From the NCBI GenBank assembly GCA_037126765.1, contig JBBCBC010000027.1:6658406-6722405 (forward strand): a DNA stretch of 64,000 nt, read 5' to 3'. Positions within the stretch are counted from its first letter, which is position 1. Every line of letters starts with the position of its first letter. Source of the stretch: Stenogyne calaminthoides. Its lineage: Eukaryota > Streptophyta > Magnoliopsida > Lamiales > Lamiaceae. A program made the position numbers and the translations under genes. Below, piece after piece: positions 58,820 to 64,000 of the stretch. Below the pieces are notes generated by a model that was given only the letters and a program-made list of their open reading frames with translations, made no database searches and had not been told where the DNA came from.

Positions 58820-60607
58820 AAAGAGGGGATTGCATCCCAATTGACTGCACCCTGTACCCCTCATTAAAATGGGGTTGCAGAACGAAGAAATAGAACGCTT
58901 TTAGAAATGGTAAGGTCAATGATGAGTTATGCAGATTTATCAAAATCGTTCTGGGGTTACGCTTTGGAAACAACGGCTTATATTCTAAACTTAGTGACAT
59001 CCAAATCAGTTCCTAAAACCCCGAGAGAATTGTAGACAGGGCGCAAGCCCAGTTTAGGATACATCAGGATCTGGGGTGTTCGACATACGTGTTGGACAAG
59101 AAAGCTGGTAAATTGGATGCACGTTCAGAATTGAGGTTGTTCATTGGGTACCCCGAAGGAACAAATGGATGCATGTTCTATGGTCCCGAAGATCAAAAGG
59201 TGGTAATCAGTACGCACTTTAGATTTTTGGAAGAAGACTATATGAACGATAAAAAGCCTAAAAGTGAGATTACCTTAGAAGAACTTAAGGGGCCAACTCC
59301 ATTGCCAACTGTACAAAATGATATACCAATCGTCACACCTACACAACCAGAACCTCATCGTAGTGAGAGGGTTGTCAGACAACCCGAGCGATTCTTAGGG
59401 ATTGGAGAGTCTTTGGACTTGATCTCAGGAGAAGAATCAGATCCATGGTCCTACAACGAGGCGATCCAAGACAAGGATGCAACATCTTGGCAAACAGTAA
59501 TGGAAGCCGAGATGGGTTCAATGGATCACAATAAAGTGTGGAAGCTAGTCGAACCACTTAATGGGGTAAAACTCATTGGATGCAAGTGGGTATACAAGAG
59601 AAAGAGAGGACCGGACGAAAAGGTTAAAACCATTAAAGAAAGACTAGTGGCGAAAGGGTACACTCAGAAAGAAGGGATCAATTATGAGGAAACCTTTTCG
59701 CCCGTAGCCATGCTCAAGTCCATCCATATTCTCTTGTCGATTGCTGCGCATTTAGACTTTTTGAGATCTGACAAATGGATGTCAAGACCGCTTTTCTCAA
59801 TGGAAGTCTTGACGAAGAAATCTATATGCAACAACCCGAAGGCTTCATTGAGAAAGGCCAAGAGCATCTGGTTTGCAAGCTTAAGAAGTCCATTTATGGG
59901 CTGAAGCAGGCATCCCGGGCTTGGAATCAGTGTTTTGATCAAGTTATAAAATCCTACGATTTTGATCAGAACAACTTTGAAAGTTGTGTTTACAAAAAGC
60001 GTGACGGAACTGCCTTGGTATTTTTGGTACTATACGTAGACGACATCCTGCTCATCGGAAATGATGTAAAGGTGTTATCGTAGGTAAGGGCATATTTGTC
60101 AAAAACAGTTTGACATGAAGGATTTAGGGGAAGCCAGTCACATCCTAGGGATCAAGATCACTCGAGATCGCAGGAAAAGAATGATCCGGGCTTTCGCAGG
60201 CCTCATACATAGACACTATTTTGAAGCGATTCAGCATGCAAGATTCCAAGAAAGGCTTTGTGCCCTACATACACGGAATCCATCTATCCAAAGAGATGTG
60301 TCCCAAAACACAGAAGGAGATAGATGACATGAAGGGTATCCCTTATGCTTCGGCTGTGGGAAGCCTTATGTATGCAATGCTGTGCACGAGACCGGATATC
60401 TGCTTTGCCGTAAGCATGGTAGCAAGATATCAAAGCAACCCTGGGAAAGAGCATTGGACTGCGGTAAAGAACCTTCTGAAGTATCTAAAGAGGACACATG
60501 ACAAAATGTTGGTTTATCAGTCAGACAGTCTAATCCCCATCGGTTACACGGTCTCGGATTTCCAATAAGACATGGACTCCAGAAAGTCTACCTCGGGTAG
60601 TGTGTTT
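58820..60607 (+). pseudogene. copia integrase end, RT and partial RNase H, element A
   Basis: Continues after the TAG at 58817 with the NGVAERRNRTLLEMVRSM integrase end, with further stops near 58865 and 59032. RT has KLIGCKWVYKRKRGPDEKV, KTAFLNGSLDEEIYMQQPEG and the catalytic YVDD near 60036. Frame changes occur near 59085, 59765, 60080 and 60170-60230. The RNase H start, DMDSRKSTSGSVF, is cut at 60607 by LTR copy C. Several lesions mark an old copy. Confidence 0.8.
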
Positions 60608-62445
60608 TGTTGGGATTATACTGAAAAGTATGATTTTTACTTTGTATAATCGAAACTGAATTTTCAGACTTATTTACTGAAATAAATTGTTTATCACTGA
60701 TGCTTTAAATATGATTGAATGTTATATATATATACTGCATAACCGTTCAATAATTCGTACGTGTTACACTGTAGTTAATTTAGTGATACCAGATCACATA
60801 AGATTAAATTAACAGCCCCTTGTAACTAAAAGTACGCCATTCACGACCTAGATAGAAATGAACAACCATCGCGAAAGGTTGAGGTGTAAGGCTCAGATTG
60901 GTTTGTCTTGACCAAGAGATTACACTAGTGCATGACTGATGCGCTGAATAGGACCTACAGGAGGATAAATTCTTCAGAACTGAACAAGGAAGAATTAGAC
61001 CTCAGTGGTTCGTTGTTTCTTAACCTTCGTCCCTTAAATAAGATCACGTGGGATTGGTAACTATTGCTTTGACTTATCATGGGTAGCGAATCAGAGAGAT
61101 TCAATACTTTTTATCTTGGGCAATATTATTGGTCACATGTGATTGCTAAGATTTAATACGAAGAATCGTGTGCAAGTACGCTTGCTTGATTTGCCCCCTT
61201 GGGAGGTTCATAAGCTTTATCATACCAAATCTTGCAAGTGGAATTAGTTTTCGGTATGGATAATAATGTTAAACCGTTCCTCGACCAAGGACAAAAGATA
61301 TTAATTAACGGAAAGCTATTTCAGTGGCTTGAATTAATTAATGGGCTAGATAATCTTAAACACGGGAAATAATGACCGGGAGTCATATTGACTGTAATAT
61401 GGGTTAAGATGGATAGTGCAATATTAATTATGTAGTGGGATTAATTAATATTTATGGGCTTGAATTATATTGTGGCTCAATATTAGATATTCAAGATCCA
61501 TTAGAAGGTTCAATCTTAATTCTCCTAAAGGCCCCCTGAGTAGCCCAACATATAGTCCAATAACTGAAAAGGTGATTAAAATAAAATAAATATTGTTGCT
61601 TATATTTCCTCTAAATTTTCGAAATTTATGGATAAAAGAAAGAGAAAGATTTTCTTTGAATTTTGTTATGGAATGAAGATATGTATTCTTGGAATACAAG
61701 ATTATCTCATTAAATTCAAGAAATCTCCCACTTGGTTATTCATAAGGGATATTTCGAAATTTTGAAAAATAGAGGGCAAGAAAGATTTTCTTGATTTTCT
61801 TGAAAAGATATTATGGAAGATATGTATTTCTTGAAATACAAGAATATCTCATAAATTCAAGAAGATCCAAATCTTGAAATCTTGCACTCTTGTTTTTCGA
61901 AAATTCCATATATTGAGGAGGTGGGATTTTTGTGGAATATTTTAATTATGGGAAAAAGAATATAGGAGATATATTCAAGATTTCTTGGTGATCAAAAAAA
62001 GTCTTTTCCCACATTGAAATATCACTAAAATTTCGACCACCCTCCCTTCTATAAATAGGGGATGATTAGTTCATTCCCAAGTACAATTCCATGTGCTGGA
62101 AATATTAGCAAATCCACATAAGTGGTGCAACAAAGTTTATTTTTTCCTTTTGTTAATTGTTCGCGAGTATCCTTCCACCGGATTGTCGAGCAAGGGCTAA
62201 GGGAATACTTGGGAAGTCCTTTTGGTTAGTCCGTCCAATCAAAGCCACTGCCATCCCGAGAGGTGCGTTCACGTAAACACGTAGATTCGCGTCGTAGGTT
62301 TTACGTGGCTTTTTTATACGCATGATATGTTGTTGCAATTATTATTTGAATTAATATAGGATTAATTCATGCTAGTAATAATTAATGAATTAAATTTGTA
62401 TTTAAATATTCACCGGAATAGATCTGTGCAACTCATTCCCCAACA
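60608..62445 (+). repeat. 5' LTR (copy C) of a third same-family element
   Basis: Runs from TGTTGGGATTATACTG to ATTCCCCAACA, 1838 bp, near-identical to copy B. TATAAATA at 62050-62057. It is followed directly by a primer-site-like AGCGGTATCGAGCCC and a leader homologous to that of element A, so it is a 5' LTR of an element reaching past the window. The left flank TGTTT (60603-60607) should recur at its far end. Confidence 0.85.
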
Positions 62446-63366
62446 AGCGGTATCGAGCCCTTTGTTTGCTCAATTTTTAAATTGTAATTTAATTCGTGGA
62501 CATTAAATTTGAAATTGGATAGTAGAATTGTTAGATCTGTTTTGCGGTATCCAATTGTCATGGATTTTAATGTTTTATTTTTGCATGCATATAAACTGTG
62601 GTTTTTTAATTCGATTCGATTCGGATTTGTTTTTGCCTCGTGAGAAAATCCACGAGTAGACTAGGATTTGTTTGATTTGATCAATGTAATAGACTAGTCT
62701 AGATCTAGGTTTATTTATTTTTTGTAAATAAATTATAACCGGATCGGGAACGAAGAGACGAAGAATTAAAGGACGAAATCCAGAATCGTAGGCGGCGCTG
62801 GCGCTGCTGGCACGCATGGCGCAGGCGGTGCCGCCATTGAAATGCTGAGACGAGGGCCGCTGGCAGCGCACAAGATCAAAGCCGAGCGAATCTGGCGGAT
62901 GCTGCTGGTTACAGACGGGCTGCGGGATACGGAAGCGTCGGTGACGCCGACGAAAGGAGTATGCGATGTTGCTGCCGCCGCCGGTAACCACGACCCTCGC
63001 CGATAATTGCCGAGCGGGCGAGGCACGCATCCCAAGGCCAGCCGAGGTCGCTTAGGGTTATCCTGCAGTTGTTGGTCAGGCCTAGACGCGTGGCGCGCAG
63101 TATCCTAACCCAGGTTGCCGGTGTGGCGATTCGAGATTTAAGTATTTTTTTTTTCGAGACGAACAAGTGGGAGAAATTCGAGACGTGTTTCTTCAAGATC
63201 AAGCCAAGAAAAATCAAACCATGACAATTGGATAATTTGTGCCTAATATGTTTATTTTTTCTGTTTTGGTTGATTTATTTGTGCTATCTTATGCTTTATT
63301 TAATTTGTTTAAATGTGTTTGCATGAGGGTTGCCAAATTGAAAAATCTCAACTTCAAAATTACTAA
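62446..63366 (+). mobile_element. Leader of copia element C with GC-rich block
   Basis: The first 300 bp match the leader of element A (TTAGATCTGTTTTGC, GGTATCCAATTGTCATGG, AATGTAATAGACTAGTCTAG). A GC-rich block at about 62765-63130 does not match the corresponding block of A, after which homology resumes at TTTTCGAGACGAACAAGTGG and continues to 63366. The block's minus-strand frames (151, 102 and 89 codons) have no known domain. Confidence 0.75.
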
Positions 63367-64000
63367 TGTTGTGTTCGATATAATAAATCAGGATTAATCG
63401 AACATCAAAGAGAGACACGTGTAATATTCGAATATAATAATCATGCCCGGTGGATGAATTACTTTTTGTTCGCCAACCGTCGTAATTGCTCATTGACCTA
63501 CCGAACAAACGTATCCGCTACTCAGATCGGAAAGAAGGAGTTAAAAGAGCCAGGTCAGTATGTTCGAACTCAGATCTCCTGAAGAACTCAGACATCCTAA
63601 AGGGTCAGAGTGCTTGACGCTCAAATATCCCGAAGACCCAAATATCCTGAGGAATCAGTGTGCTCGAGGAGGACAATTTTTCAATATAAAACTGACAATA
63701 AAACTGACATGATTAAAGGGGCGAACAAAAAGTCCAACCGAACAAAAGATTAATTTGGACGATCAAAAGAGCGTCCTACAGACGAAGCTAGTACAAAGAT
63801 CGATCTAGAAGATGAAGTCAGAAACGTGGCAACACCACCGGAGTTATTGCATGATCCAAAGACTCCAACACATGCTATACCAATCCAGCACATGCTATAC
63901 CAATCCAGCTCATGCTTGCCGTGCTATAAAAGGAAGAAAAAAGAAGAAGAGGAGGGTTCAGAAAATAATCCCAGAAAAATAGCCTACAAAAATCCCTAGA
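63367..64000 (+). repeat. LTR of another retrotransposon, cut by the window end
   Basis: TGTTGTGTTCGATATAATAA begins right after ACTAA (63362-63366); in element A the leader continues GTATG after ACTAA, so this is an insertion boundary. It contains repeats of CTCAGA.ATCCT.AAG and CAAATATCC.GA words and a TATA box, GCTATAAAAGGAAG, near 63922. It looks like a Ty3/gypsy-type U3; no coding sequence is in view. Confidence 0.6.

Larger units (their letters stand above)
53749..60607 (+). mobile_element. Internal region of copia element A (truncated)
   Basis: Begins with a tRNA-Met-type primer site, then a leader of about 2 kb (53760-55068 and 56916-57076) split by a solo LTR, then gag-pol from 57077 to 60607, where it is cut inside RNase H by LTR copy C. 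The rest of pol and the 3' LTR should lie to the right of the window. The leader contains a GC-rich block at 54075-54450 and a 20-bp phrase GATGACCCTCCCAAGAGGCT, once at 54850 and once across the solo-LTR insertion site. Confidence 0.8.

Noticed and set aside
62575..63217. Three overlapping minus-strand frames (151, 89, 102 codons) in the leader of element C
   Set aside because: Same reason: GC-driven open frames without recognisable protein features.

Overview
This is nuclear DNA from a dicot plant. It is AT-rich, the genes have many GT-AG introns, and every recognisable protein belongs to a plant family (PHOX-type TPR/PB1 protein, RPB6, heparanase-like GH79, PHT4 plastid phosphate transporter, prolamin-like and serine-rich small proteins). 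Much of the rest is transposon-derived. The sequence does not fix the species; an asterid such as a member of Lamiales is a guess.

Host genes in order: a single-exon serine-rich protein (4648-5211, +); a PHOX-type TPR/PB1 protein broken by one missing base in a T run (13153-15383, +); RPB6, a shared RNA polymerase subunit with six exons and one GC-AG intron (21715-24360, +); a secreted prolamin-like protein lacking an ATG where its signal peptide should begin (25122-25619, +); a nine-exon heparanase-like GH79 gene with three separate lesions (34003-38003, +); and an intact 15-exon plastid phosphate transporter most like PHT4;5 (38623-46340, -). The last two are convergent, with their stop codons about 620 bp apart. 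No operon-like arrangement is expected or seen.

Mobile DNA: 6205-8459 looks like a Pack-MULE carrying the first three exons, with introns, of a VPS24 (ESCRT-III) gene. 16133-20980 is a complete but decayed Ty1/copia element with a TTGTG target duplication and LTRs of unequal length. 46835-47624 is a non-autonomous hAT element with a perfect 8-bp duplication. Small Stowaway, Tourist, CACTA-like and Mutator-like MITEs are scattered through introns and spacers.

From 50448 to the right end the window is a stack of nested retrotransposons. An LTR fragment (50448-50775) is cut by a copia element with a long LTR (50776-53748). That LTR is itself split by a solo LTR of another family (51996-53251). 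The element's leader holds a second solo LTR of its own family (55069-56915), and its RNase H region is cut by a third same-family LTR (60608-62445). The leader of that third copy is cut by a further LTR (63367 to the window end). Two leaders of this family share both flanks but carry different GC-rich cores, which is the most unusual thing here.

No CRISPR array, rRNA or convincing tRNA gene was seen. Exon boundaries were placed by eye from splice sites, reading frame and protein-family knowledge; identities and lesions have not been checked by alignment or transcript data.
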